Positions 17,654 through 24,969 of a stretch of DNA of 64,000 nucleotides are shown here, in pieces (position 1 is the stretch's first letter; each line of letters starts with the position of its first letter). The notes under the pieces were generated by a model. That model was not told the DNA's origin. It did not search any database and was given only the letters and a program-made list of their open reading frames with translations. The DNA comes from CAZADA01 sp964636945. GTDB lineage: Bacteria > Pseudomonadota > Alphaproteobacteria > Caulobacterales > Maricaulaceae. The translations under genes and the position numbers were made by a program. The stretch covers positions 1-64,000 of the forward strand of contig CAZWVH010000004.1 in the NCBI GenBank assembly GCA_964636945.1, in the 5' to 3' direction.

Positions 17654-18793
17654 ATGCTGCGAGGCGGGCAAGACGAGGACGTCCTGGAAACAAACCAGGA
17701 AGAGGACCAGGCGCCGGGGACCGAAACGGACGCTGATCCAGCTCAAGAATCAGGTGATCCAACGGCCCAGGATACATCGAGCTCTGGTGCGCAGCCCGCA
17801 GAGCAAGATGAAACTGCTCCCGAGACTGACGAAGCGCAAACAGACGACGCTGAGAGCCTCGACGACGAAGCCGCGGACGAGCCTCCAGTCCCTGACGAAA
17901 ACCCTGGCGACGAATCCTCGGACGAGCCCCCTGTCACCGACGAAAACCCTGACGACGAAGCCGCGGACGAGCCCCCTGTCACTGACGAAAACCCCGGCGA
18001 CCAAGAGACTCAAGATGGCGCGGCGCCGGAAGGCGTCGAATGCGACCGCGCCGAAGGTCAAGAGGGTGAACTCGATCCGGCCTGTGATCCATTAATGGAC
18101 GGGATCGACGGCGAAACGCTTGATGCGTCGGACGTCGACGGGCGATTTGGCCCGCTATTGGATTTGCTGGACGCTGGCGGACCGATCATCGCGATACTCG
18201 CCGGCCTTTCAATCCTCACGCTCGCGCTGGTTCTCGTGAAAATCGTCCAGTTCCGGGTTTTACGCGTTGGCAATCGCGGCTTTGTCCCCGCCGTTGTTCA
18301 GCATCTGCGGAACAATGAGGTGCAAGTCGCCTTTGAATTGGTTACCTCACGCGCCGGCGTCATTGCGCGTGTCATGGAAGCCGCAGTACGCGGTCTGGCG
18401 ATGAAAGCCGATGAGGCGCACGTCCGCGAAGAAGTCACCCGCGTGGCCCAGGCTAAACTCGATGGACTTGAACGCGGATTGCCGCTGTTGAGTCTGATCG
18501 CGACGTTAAGCCCGCTGCTGGGTCTGTTGGGCACCGTGCTCGGCATGATCGATGCTTTCCAACAACTGGAAACCGCCGGCGATCGAGTCGATCCCGCAAT
18601 TCTGTCCGGCGGCATCTGGGAAGCCCTGCTCACCACGGCTGCGGGCCTGAGCGTCGCCATCCCAGCAGCCGCCTTCTACACCTGGCTCCAGCGCGCAGTC
18701 GATGTCGCCGCTCAACGTATGGAAGATGCTGCGACCCAAGTTTTTACCGCGTCGCTTTACACGCAAAGCGCAAGTGAACCGGGTGGCGAATAG
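17654..18793 (+). CDS. exbB: ExbB/TolQ/MotA-family proton channel with long acidic N-terminal tail
   Basis: The C-terminal half is a normal ExbB-type inner-membrane proton channel: TM1 near residues 174-198 (GPIIAILAGLSILTLALVLV), a cytoplasmic loop, TM2 near 276-303 with the LSPLLGLLGTVLGMIDAF signature, and TM3 near 324-349. It should energise TonB with the two ExbD proteins that follow. The first ~165 residues are unusual: highly acidic, Pro/Asp/Glu-rich, with a 15-residue unit repeated three times and two cysteines (ECDR, ACDP), and no signal peptide. In ExbB topology this tail would lie in the periplasm. An ATG at 17654 is chosen because of the G-rich run before it, although spacing is short; TTG at 17642 is the alternative. 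Confidence 0.88.
   Translation: MLRGGQDEDVLETNQEEDQAPGTETDADPAQESGDPTAQDTSSSGAQPAEQDETAPETDEAQTDDAESLDDEAADEPPVPDENPGDESSDEPPVTDENPDDEAADEPPVTDENPGDQETQDGAAPEGVECDRAEGQEGELDPACDPLMDGIDGETLDASDVDGRFGPLLDLLDAGGPIIAILAGLSILTLALVLVKIVQFRVLRVGNRGFVPAVVQHLRNNEVQVAFELVTSRAGVIARVMEAAVRGLAMKADEAHVREEVTRVAQAKLDGLERGLPLLSLIATLSPLLGLLGTVLGMIDAFQQLETAGDRVDPAILSGGIWEALLTTAAGLSVAIPAAAFYTWLQRAVDVAAQRMEDAATQVFTASLYTQSASEPGGE
17864..17998 (+). repeat. Three tandem 45-bp repeats inside exbB
   Basis: Three in-frame 45-base units encode DEAADEPPVPDENPG, DESSDEPPVTDENPD and DEAADEPPVTDENPG. The DNA copies are nearly identical, particularly units two and three, which suggests recent duplication or slippage and possible length variation between strains. 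Confidence 0.9.
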
Positions 18794-18810
18794 ATAGCGG
18801 GGCCTGGGTC

Positions 18811-19218
18811 ATGAAGATCAGACGCGACCGTAATGGCGAATTTGATCTGAACATCACGCCGCTGATCGACGTGGTGTTCATCCTATTGGTCTTCTTTCTG
18901 CTGGCGACCAACTTTGCCCGCTATCGGCTTATCCGCGTTGACACACCGCAAGAAACGCAGGTCGTGGCGACGGCGGAAGGGGCAATCGTGATTGGCTTGA
19001 AAGCTGATGGCGGCTTCACGTTTGACACCGCCCCAATTGAGACGGCGGACTTGCCGGCGCGCATCTCTGAAGTGGTTGCCATCGACCCTGGCCGTACATT
19101 TTTGATCAGGCCAGAAGACGGTGTCCCCCTGCAACAGGCCATCGCGGCTTATGATGTGACCAAAGTCGCCGGGGCCACCGTCGTATCCTTCTCTCCTCCC
19201 GGGGAGGCAACGCCATGA
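18811..19218 (+). CDS. exbD: ExbD/TolR-family biopolymer transport protein (first copy)
   Basis: This 135-residue protein has one N-terminal transmembrane helix with the conserved aspartate in NITPLIDVVFILLVFFLLA (about residues 14-32) and a small periplasmic domain. ExbD works with ExbB to turn the proton gradient into movement of TonB. It starts 17 bases after exbB, and its stop overlaps the next start (ATGA). Two different ExbD copies in one operon occur in several alphaproteobacterial TonB systems and may act as a hetero-dimer in the ExbB pentamer, which is an inference here. Confidence 0.9.
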   Translation: MKIRRDRNGEFDLNITPLIDVVFILLVFFLLATNFARYRLIRVDTPQETQVVATAEGAIVIGLKADGGFTFDTAPIETADLPARISEVVAIDPGRTFLIRPEDGVPLQQAIAAYDVTKVAGATVVSFSPPGEATP

Positions 19219-19622
19219 AGATTGCGCAAACTCGCCGCCGCCGCAATTTGGTGAACATCACGCCGCTGATCGACGTTGTGTTCATCCTGCTGGTGTTTTT
19301 CATGCTCGCCGGCGCCATTGAAAAGCCCGATCCGCTCGCGGTTGATTTGCCCCAATCGGAGGCTGAGACCCAAGGCGATATTGAAGACTTGGTCATTCTG
19401 ATCGATGGATCAGGACGGGTTGCGTTTCAAGACACCCCAATGCCCAACGATGCTGAACTGGTGCGGACGGCGACGATCTGGTTCGCCTATAATCCCACTG
19501 TGACAATCCAACTAAAGGCCGACGCGCAAGCGGACGCCGCACGCGTCATCTCTGTCATGGAGCTGTTGCGCGAGGCCGGCGCCCGCTCGCTCGTTCTGCT
19601 CACGGTGGGGACGCAGAGGTGA
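19215..19622 (+). CDS. exbD: ExbD/TolR-family biopolymer transport protein (second copy)
   Basis: This second ExbD is also 135 residues long, with the proton-path aspartate in NITPLIDVVFILLVFFMLAG near the N-terminus. Its periplasmic domain differs clearly from that of the first copy, so it is not a recent duplicate. It overlaps the first exbD by four bases (ATGA) and the tonB gene by four bases (GTGA), which indicates tight translational coupling of the operon. Confidence 0.9.
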   Translation: MKIAQTRRRRNLVNITPLIDVVFILLVFFMLAGAIEKPDPLAVDLPQSEAETQGDIEDLVILIDGSGRVAFQDTPMPNDAELVRTATIWFAYNPTVTIQLKADAQADAARVISVMELLREAGARSLVLLTVGTQR

Positions 19623-20791
19623 AGACTCGAGACGTCACTCACGGGCCTTTCGGCAACACAGCGACGCCCGCACCGCGCCTCTACCATTGGATCGCAGGCA
19701 TTGGGTTTGCCTTCGCGGTCCACGCCGCAGCAGCTCTGCCGTTTTTACCCGATCCCCAACCGCAAGCCTTTAGCGCGGACCCAAACCTCGACAATGGCAT
19801 TCCAATAAGTCTTGCACCGCCTCCATTGCCCCAACCGCCAGAACCGGAGCCTGAACCAGAGCCAGAGGAAGTTCCTGAGCCCGTGCTTGAAGAACGCTCA
19901 CAAGCATCCCCGCCGCCGGCGCCGCCAGCCCTGCCGCGCGAAGTGCCCGATCTGCCAGACATTGAACCACAAATTATATCAGACTTATGGAGTGGCAGTG
20001 GCGGGGGAACATTGGGCGTGGACGAGTATCTGTCGTTGCGCGATTGGTTTAAACTCGTCAACGAACAGTTTCAAACTCGGCTTGGCTATCCCATTGAGGC
20101 GCGAAAACAAGCATTGAGCGGACGCGCCAAAGTGGTGTTCACGGTGAACCGCGCCGGTCGCGTCATTGACTGGACTCTGGCGGACAGTACCGGCCATCGC
20201 ATACTTGATCGGGCGATTGAGCAAGCTGCAGGGCGTTCACGACAGTTTCCGCCTTTGCCGGAGACGATTGATCGCCAAACCATCGTGTTTGCCCTGCCCA
20301 TCGTTTTCGAGCTGATTTTCGCTGATCCCGGAACGATGTCGGCGCCGCCCGCCCCTGCCAATTCAGAAGACACGCCGTCCGCGGCCAGCGCACCTGTGGG
20401 TCTGACCGCCCAACAAATCGGCCAGTGCGCCGCCATGGCCGCCGAGTTGACCATTGAGCGCGATCAACTTCTTACGCTCCAAGATGAACTGGTTGAACAA
20501 CGCGCTGAATATGAGCGCCTGGCCGAACGCGCCGTGCGCAGCGGCGCGGGCGATAGTCCGCGTCTTCGTCGACTATTGCGGGACTTTCAGCGCAGTGTTG
20601 AGACGTATGAAGCGGGCCGCGGCGCTCTCAACATGCAAGCCGAGTCCTTTCAGAGCACATGCCAAGGCGGCCAAGCTGAGTTCGAAGCGTACCAAATCGC
20701 GTGCGCTCCCTATTTGACTTCCGGCAATGTGTACTGCCAGGCATACGAACCATTCTGGGAACGTCTGCGTGTCGAGGGCCCCGCGCGTTAG
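19619..20791 (+). CDS. tonB: TonB-family energy transducer with extra C-terminal domain
   Basis: The 390-residue protein starts at a GTG that overlaps the second exbD stop. It has a single N-terminal membrane helix (WIAGIGFAFAVHAAAA, about 23-38), a periplasmic Pro/Glu-rich spacer (about 62-115) and a TonB C-terminal domain at about 145-240 (GRAKVVFTVNRAGRVIDWTL, then RQFPPLPETI and FALPIVFEL). In ordinary TonB this domain ends the protein. Here about 150 further residues follow: a Pro/Ala linker, a predicted coiled-coil segment (about 270-340) and four cysteines near 270, 350, 366 and 378. The extension looks periplasmic and could form disulfides. I do not recognise it. Confidence 0.87.
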   Translation: MKTRDVTHGPFGNTATPAPRLYHWIAGIGFAFAVHAAAALPFLPDPQPQAFSADPNLDNGIPISLAPPPLPQPPEPEPEPEPEEVPEPVLEERSQASPPPAPPALPREVPDLPDIEPQIISDLWSGSGGGTLGVDEYLSLRDWFKLVNEQFQTRLGYPIEARKQALSGRAKVVFTVNRAGRVIDWTLADSTGHRILDRAIEQAAGRSRQFPPLPETIDRQTIVFALPIVFELIFADPGTMSAPPAPANSEDTPSAASAPVGLTAQQIGQCAAMAAELTIERDQLLTLQDELVEQRAEYERLAERAVRSGAGDSPRLRRLLRDFQRSVETYEAGRGALNMQAESFQSTCQGGQAEFEAYQIACAPYLTSGNVYCQAYEPFWERLRVEGPAR

Positions 20792-20985
20792 CCGGAATGC
20801 TCCGGTCATCCGCCGGTCATTTGGCTTGGCCGAACTCAACGTTTGACCCCGCCGCCGGCGCGCATCGCCCACCCTTCGACCCCGCCGCGCAAAAGTTTCG
20901 GTTTCCAACGCCGCCCTCTCTCTGCACACTGATCAGGTCCGACGTGCGCGCGATATGCGAACTTGGCCAGCATTGGGGGAAGTTC

Positions 20986-21279
20986 ATGTCCACATCCGAT
21001 ACTAAACCGCCAGTCGATCGGGGCCCGTCTCCCGAACAGTCACGGGCATACTGGCGCGCCAACCGCAATTTGATGCTGATCTTGCTGGTCATTTGGTTCG
21101 CTGTTTCGTTTGGCGCTGGCATCTTGTTTCGGGACATATTGGATGCAGTGTCGCTTGGCGGAGCGCCCCTTGGTTTTTGGTTCGCCCAGCAAGGGTCGAT
21201 CTACGTGTTGGTAGTCCTGATCTTTGTCTACCACTTTCAAATGAAGCGCCTTGAGCGCAAGTACGGCATTAAAGGCTAG
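20986..21279 (+). CDS. DUF4212 small subunit of a sodium/solute symporter
   Basis: This 97-residue protein has two transmembrane helices (NLMLILLVIWFAVSFGAGIL and GSIYVLVVLIFVYHF) and the conserved YWRANRNLM entry and RKYGIKG end of the DUF4212 family. Such proteins are encoded just before SSS-family permeases and probably form a complex with them. The ATG at 20986 has GGGGGA upstream. An open frame reaching back to 20701 is not coding: it overlaps the tonB gene. The next gene starts only four bases after this stop. Confidence 0.88.
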   Translation: MSTSDTKPPVDRGPSPEQSRAYWRANRNLMLILLVIWFAVSFGAGILFRDILDAVSLGGAPLGFWFAQQGSIYVLVVLIFVYHFQMKRLERKYGIKG

Positions 21280-21283
21280 TTCC

Positions 21284-23065
21284 ATGGGACAAGATTTGTG
21301 GACATGGATCTTCGTATTCGTGACCTTTGGCGTTTACATCGGCATTGCCATTTGGGCGCGCGCCGGCTCCACCGACGACTTTTATGTCGCCGGCCATGAT
21401 GTGCATCCTGTCTTGAACGGGATGGCCACGGGCGCGGATTGGATGTCGGCCGCCTCTTTCATCTCCATGGCGGGAATCATCGCGTTCGCCGGCTATGACG
21501 GCTCGGTCTTCTTGATGGGCTGGACCGGAGGATTTGTCCTGCTGGCCCTCTTGCTCGCGCCCTATCTGCGCGAGTTCGGCAAGTTCACCGTGCCCGACTT
21601 TGTGGGCGACCGGTATTATTCGCGCACAGCGCGTCTAGTTGCTGTGGTCTGCGCGATCTTCATTTCCTTCACCTATATCGCCGGACAGATGAGCGGTGTC
21701 GGCATCGCCTTCTCCCGCTTTCTCGGCGTCTCATTCGAGGTGGGCATTGGCGTGGGCATGATCATCGTTTTTTTCTACGCCGTGCTCGGCGGCATGAAGG
21801 GCGTGACCTACACCCAGGTCGCTCAGTACTGCGTGTTGATCTTCGCCTACACCGTGCCCGCGATTTTCATCTCGCTGTTGATCACCGGCAACGCCATCCC
21901 GCAGCTCGGCTTCATTGGCAATGTGAGCGGCGAGGATGTTTCCATGTTGTCGAAACTCAACCAGGTGCTCACCGACTTGGGGTTTGATGAATACACCGCG
22001 TCCAAAAAAGCGATGTTCGATATCGTGTGCATCACCGGTGCGCTAATGGTGGGCACGGCTGGTCTTCCTCATGTGATCATCCGGTTCTTCACCGTGCCCA
22101 AAGCCTCCGACGCACGCCTGTCGGCCGGATGGGCGCTGGTGTTTATCGCGCTGTTATACACCGCAGCACCCGCTGTGGGGGCGTTCGCTCGCCTCAACTT
22201 CATCGATAGCGTGGACGGCGCGACCTATGTGGCGGCCCAAAACTATGCCGAGGACGCCGGGGCGATCGCGGCAGATGGCGGCAAGCCCTCCCCGGCTTGG
22301 CTCGCCAACTGGGAAAGCACTGGTCTCGTCGGCTTTGACGACAAAAACGGCGACGGCGTGATCCAATATCGCGGGCCGAACGCCCAGGACGGGCTTGCCA
22401 ACGAAATTGAACCGCTCAATCGCGACATTTTCGTTTTGGCCAACCCGGAGATCGCACAATTGCCGGCCTGGGTGGTGGGCCTTGTGGTGGCTGGCGGTTT
22501 GGCGGCCGCTCTATCCACTGCCGCGGGGCTTTTGATGGTTATTTCTTCAGCCATCAGCCACGATCTTTGTCGACGAACGCTGTTCCCCAATATGAATGAC
22601 GACACTGAGCTCAAGGTCGCACGCACCGCCGCCGCCGGCGCTGTCATGGCCGCAGGATTGCTGGGCATCTACTCCAGCAAGCTGGCGTTTGTGGCTCAGG
22701 TGGTGGCGTTCGCGTTCGGGCTGGCCGCAGCCTCGCTGTTCCCGATCATCTTTCTGGGCATTTTTTGGAAGCGCATGAACCGCGAAGGCGCCATCGCCAG
22801 CATGAGCGTCGGGCTGATCACAACCTTCAGCTACATTGTCTATTTCAAGTTTATGGGCGGGGCGTCGGACCAATGGCTGTTGGGCGTGTCCCCAGAGGGC
22901 ATTGGCTTTGTGTTCATGTTTTTGTCTCTGGCCGTTGGCGTGGCGACAGCACTCGCCACACAAGCGCCGCCACGGGACATCCAAGACTTGGTTGAGGATA
23001 TTCGCGTTCCCGGCACCCGCAAGTCCCACGGCATCGCCGACATGGGCATGGAACCGACGGATTGA
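21284..23065 (+). CDS. Sodium:solute symporter (VC_2705/ActP-like)
   Basis: This 593-residue permease has the many hydrophobic helices of the SSS family and sits right after its DUF4212 partner. Sequences such as ADWMSAASFISMAGIIAFAG and FTYIAGQMSGVGIAFSRF are typical of the acetate/short-chain-acid permeases related to ActP. A non-membrane insertion near residues 300-385 contains DDKNGDGVIQYRG, a calcium-loop-like D-x-N-x-D-x-x-x motif found in this subgroup. The likely substrate is a small organic acid such as acetate, but the sequence does not decide it. The ATG at 21284 is chosen over a longer frame that would overlap the DUF4212 gene. Confidence 0.88.
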   Translation: MGQDLWTWIFVFVTFGVYIGIAIWARAGSTDDFYVAGHDVHPVLNGMATGADWMSAASFISMAGIIAFAGYDGSVFLMGWTGGFVLLALLLAPYLREFGKFTVPDFVGDRYYSRTARLVAVVCAIFISFTYIAGQMSGVGIAFSRFLGVSFEVGIGVGMIIVFFYAVLGGMKGVTYTQVAQYCVLIFAYTVPAIFISLLITGNAIPQLGFIGNVSGEDVSMLSKLNQVLTDLGFDEYTASKKAMFDIVCITGALMVGTAGLPHVIIRFFTVPKASDARLSAGWALVFIALLYTAAPAVGAFARLNFIDSVDGATYVAAQNYAEDAGAIAADGGKPSPAWLANWESTGLVGFDDKNGDGVIQYRGPNAQDGLANEIEPLNRDIFVLANPEIAQLPAWVVGLVVAGGLAAALSTAAGLLMVISSAISHDLCRRTLFPNMNDDTELKVARTAAAGAVMAAGLLGIYSSKLAFVAQVVAFAFGLAAASLFPIIFLGIFWKRMNREGAIASMSVGLITTFSYIVYFKFMGGASDQWLLGVSPEGIGFVFMFLSLAVGVATALATQAPPRDIQDLVEDIRVPGTRKSHGIADMGMEPTD

Positions 23066-23069
23066 ACTC

Positions 23070-23098
23070 AAAAAAAGGGTGAGACCAAAGTCTCACCC
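23070..23098 (-). terminator. Strong hairpin: terminator for a minus-strand transcript
   Basis: GGGTGAGAC (23077-23085) and GTCTCACCC (23090-23098) form a perfect 9-bp stem with a four-base loop. The A-run (23070-23076) lies on the symporter side, so the U-tract exists only for a transcript made from the minus strand. On the plus strand it may still slow polymerase after the symporter gene, but the classical form points the other way. Confidence 0.7.
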
Positions 23099-23672
23099 CA
23101 AGGCTAGTTCGGGAGGCCCTGAACCAAGTTGAGCGCCAGAAGTTCGTTAAAGCGAGGCGGCTGCAGCCATTCTGTTTCTGACATGTTGAATGCTCTCAAT
23201 CGCGTCTCGGGCCGTTTGTAAAAGCGACAACATCGTTTTAGTGGACAAATAGCGGCCACCAAACGCGCCGAGGCGCACTCTGTGCCATCTGGAGACAATT
23301 ACGATCGCAGTGACCCAGCGCCATGCAGGTCTGATACACCCGTCGGGCGCGCAACGCGCCGCAAGCCCGGCGTGAAGCAAGCGACGACAACACGTGAGCT
23401 GCAATAAATTGGCCGGCCCCCTTCGTATCCCCGATCAATGTCCTACCACTGAGCAATTGCACAATATGACACCGCGAGAGGGGTCAAACTAAGAATTTAT
23501 AAATCTGTACCATATTTGCCACATTCCGTTCTGTGAGTTGCATTTTGCGTTTTGCACGCGGTGCAGCCCTTTGCGCCGCCTTATATTGCAGCCTGACCAC
23601 TGTGCGGACAGATGTTGCAGTGCGGCAAAACCGCTAGACTTTGACCAGGGAACAGCTGAAACTAGAGAGAGT
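23099..23672. other. Intergenic region with a possible minus-strand small RNA or small gene
   Basis: No clear protein is encoded in this stretch. The terminator at 23070-23098 implies a minus-strand transcript that begins somewhere between about 23150 and 23500. Short minus frames exist (for example a 26-codon one that starts with MSETEWLQPPRFNELLALNL and stops just before the terminator), but none has a convincing family or ribosome binding site. A small RNA is equally possible. Confidence 0.35.
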
Positions 23673-23708
23673 TTTTGGTGTGTGCCTGATCCAAGGAACA
23701 CACCAAAA
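23673..23708 (+). promoter_or_regulatory. 11-bp perfect inverted repeat in the leader of the exopolysaccharide transferase gene
   Basis: TTTTGGTGTGT (23673-23683) pairs perfectly with ACACACCAAAA (23698-23708) around a 14-base loop, about 93 bases upstream of the sugar transferase start. It may be a leader hairpin or an operator for the polysaccharide locus. The stem is AT-flanked rather than GC-rich, so it is not a typical terminator. Confidence 0.4.
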
Positions 23709-23801
23709 GCTGAATGCCCGGTTGCAAATTCGTTTTCGAAGGTGGTATGCCATTTGCTAACAGGGTGGTGGACATTCTGAGTATCGCCTTGGGGGGCCCA
23801 A

Positions 23802-24653
23802 ATGTTAGATTCACTGACCAACCCAGCAGCGCCGACGATTTCTGGATCAGATCAATCCCGCAGCTCAACAGCGCGTCGGAAGACTTCGGATTTGCGCGAC
23901 GGTCACAATTCTGCCGCAAAGTCACCACATGCGAACGGCCACGACGCCTCGATCCACGCCTTGAATCAAGCAAGCGCTGTGGTTCGCGCGAATGGCAAAT
24001 CAGAGCATGGCGTTTACTCATTTTTGGGCGTGCCACACGGGCTGACCGGCGTTGCGAAGCGTACACTCGATTTGGTGATTGCAATTCCCACCTTGATCTT
24101 CGTTGCACCGCTCATGCTGGCCCTGGCGATCGCAATTCGACTTCAGGACGGAGGCCCGGCCTTGTTCCGCCAGCGACGCATTGGACGCGGCGGGAAGGAA
24201 TTCACGTGCTATAAGTTTCGTAGCATGTTGGTGGATGCGCCGGCCCGCCTTGAAGCGCTGCTGGCGCGCGATCCAGAGGCCCGTGAGGAATGGGCTCGCG
24301 ATCAAAAGCTTCGTAATGATCCGCGCATCACCAAGCTGGGCGCCTTTTTGCGCAAGACCAGCCTGGATGAGGTGCCGCAGCTATTCAATATCATCCGGGG
24401 CGAAATGAGCATTGTTGGCCCCCGTCCCATCGTTCACGCCGAAATTGTCCGGTATGAGGAGCTGTTCCTTTATTACTGCGCGGCAAAGCCTGGCGTAACG
24501 GGCTTGTGGCAGGTGAGCGGACGTAACGACGTCACCTACCGCGAGCGGGTTTTAATGGACGCGGAGTACGCCAAAAGCTGGAACTTGTGGAAGGACATCA
24601 AGATTATCTTGGCCACATTGCCAGCGGTGCTTTTCTCGCGCGGCGCATACTGA
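23802..24653 (+). CDS. Initiating sugar-phosphate transferase (ExoY/WcaJ-type)
   Basis: This 283-residue membrane enzyme should transfer a hexose-1-phosphate from a nucleotide sugar to undecaprenyl phosphate, the first step of exopolysaccharide repeat assembly. After a polar, low-complexity N-terminal tail of ~75 residues there is one membrane segment (LDLVIAIPTLIFVAPLMLAL) and then the catalytic domain of the PF02397 family: GGPALFRQRRIGRGG, YKFRSM, KTSLDEVPQLFNIIRG, MSIVGPRP and GVTGLWQVSGR. The short form without the multi-helix N-terminal domain matches ExoY/RfbP-like enzymes. A GGGGGG run precedes the ATG. It opens the polysaccharide region. Confidence 0.9.
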   Translation: MLDSLTNPAAPTISGSDQSRSSTARRKTSDLRDGHNSAAKSPHANGHDASIHALNQASAVVRANGKSEHGVYSFLGVPHGLTGVAKRTLDLVIAIPTLIFVAPLMLALAIAIRLQDGGPALFRQRRIGRGGKEFTCYKFRSMLVDAPARLEALLARDPEAREEWARDQKLRNDPRITKLGAFLRKTSLDEVPQLFNIIRGEMSIVGPRPIVHAEIVRYEELFLYYCAAKPGVTGLWQVSGRNDVTYRERVLMDAEYAKSWNLWKDIKIILATLPAVLFSRGAY

Positions 24654-24881
24654 AATCTCCCCGATTTACCAATGAGTGGCGCGATAGGATTGTGGTCCAT
24701 TCGTTTCATGGTGACTTTCATTGGGAGAAGCAGAGTCATGGGCTTTGCGCCTGCGATCGCCATTGCATGAGTTTCGAGGCGGCGCGTCGCTCAGGACGTT
24801 TCACAAATTCCGCAATGCTTTCCCTGCAATCAACGCCGTCTCGCGCTCGTCCTCACTTGGGAAGACGTCTGGCGACCGCCG

Positions 24882-24966
24882 CTCCCAGTCACTGGACCCG
24901 ATCACTCACTGAACCCGACCACTTACTGGGGCCGACCACTTTCTGGGGCCGACCACTTACTGGGGC
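24882..24966. repeat. 17-bp tandem repeats next to the glycosyltransferase stop
   Basis: Four to five head-to-tail units of 17 bases lie here. The best copies, at 24916-24932, 24933-24949 and 24950-24966, follow CGACCACTTACTGGGGC; degraded copies precede them at 24882-24915. The array ends three bases before the stop codon of the minus-strand glycosyltransferase. The rest of 24654-24881 contains no gene. Confidence 0.85.
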
Positions 24967-24969
24967 CGA

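Noticed and set aside
20701..20985. Longer N-terminal form of the DUF4212 protein
   Set aside because: The extra 95 codons overlap the tonB 3' end and do not match the family, while the ATG at 20986 has a strong ribosome binding site.
23104..23462. Three overlapping short minus frames before the symporter-side terminator
   Set aside because: None has a clear start or family, so no CDS was called. The transcript implied by the terminator is kept as a finding instead.
24882..24966. Short tandem repeats as a possible CRISPR array
   Set aside because: The 17-bp units join directly without spacers, and no cas genes are present.
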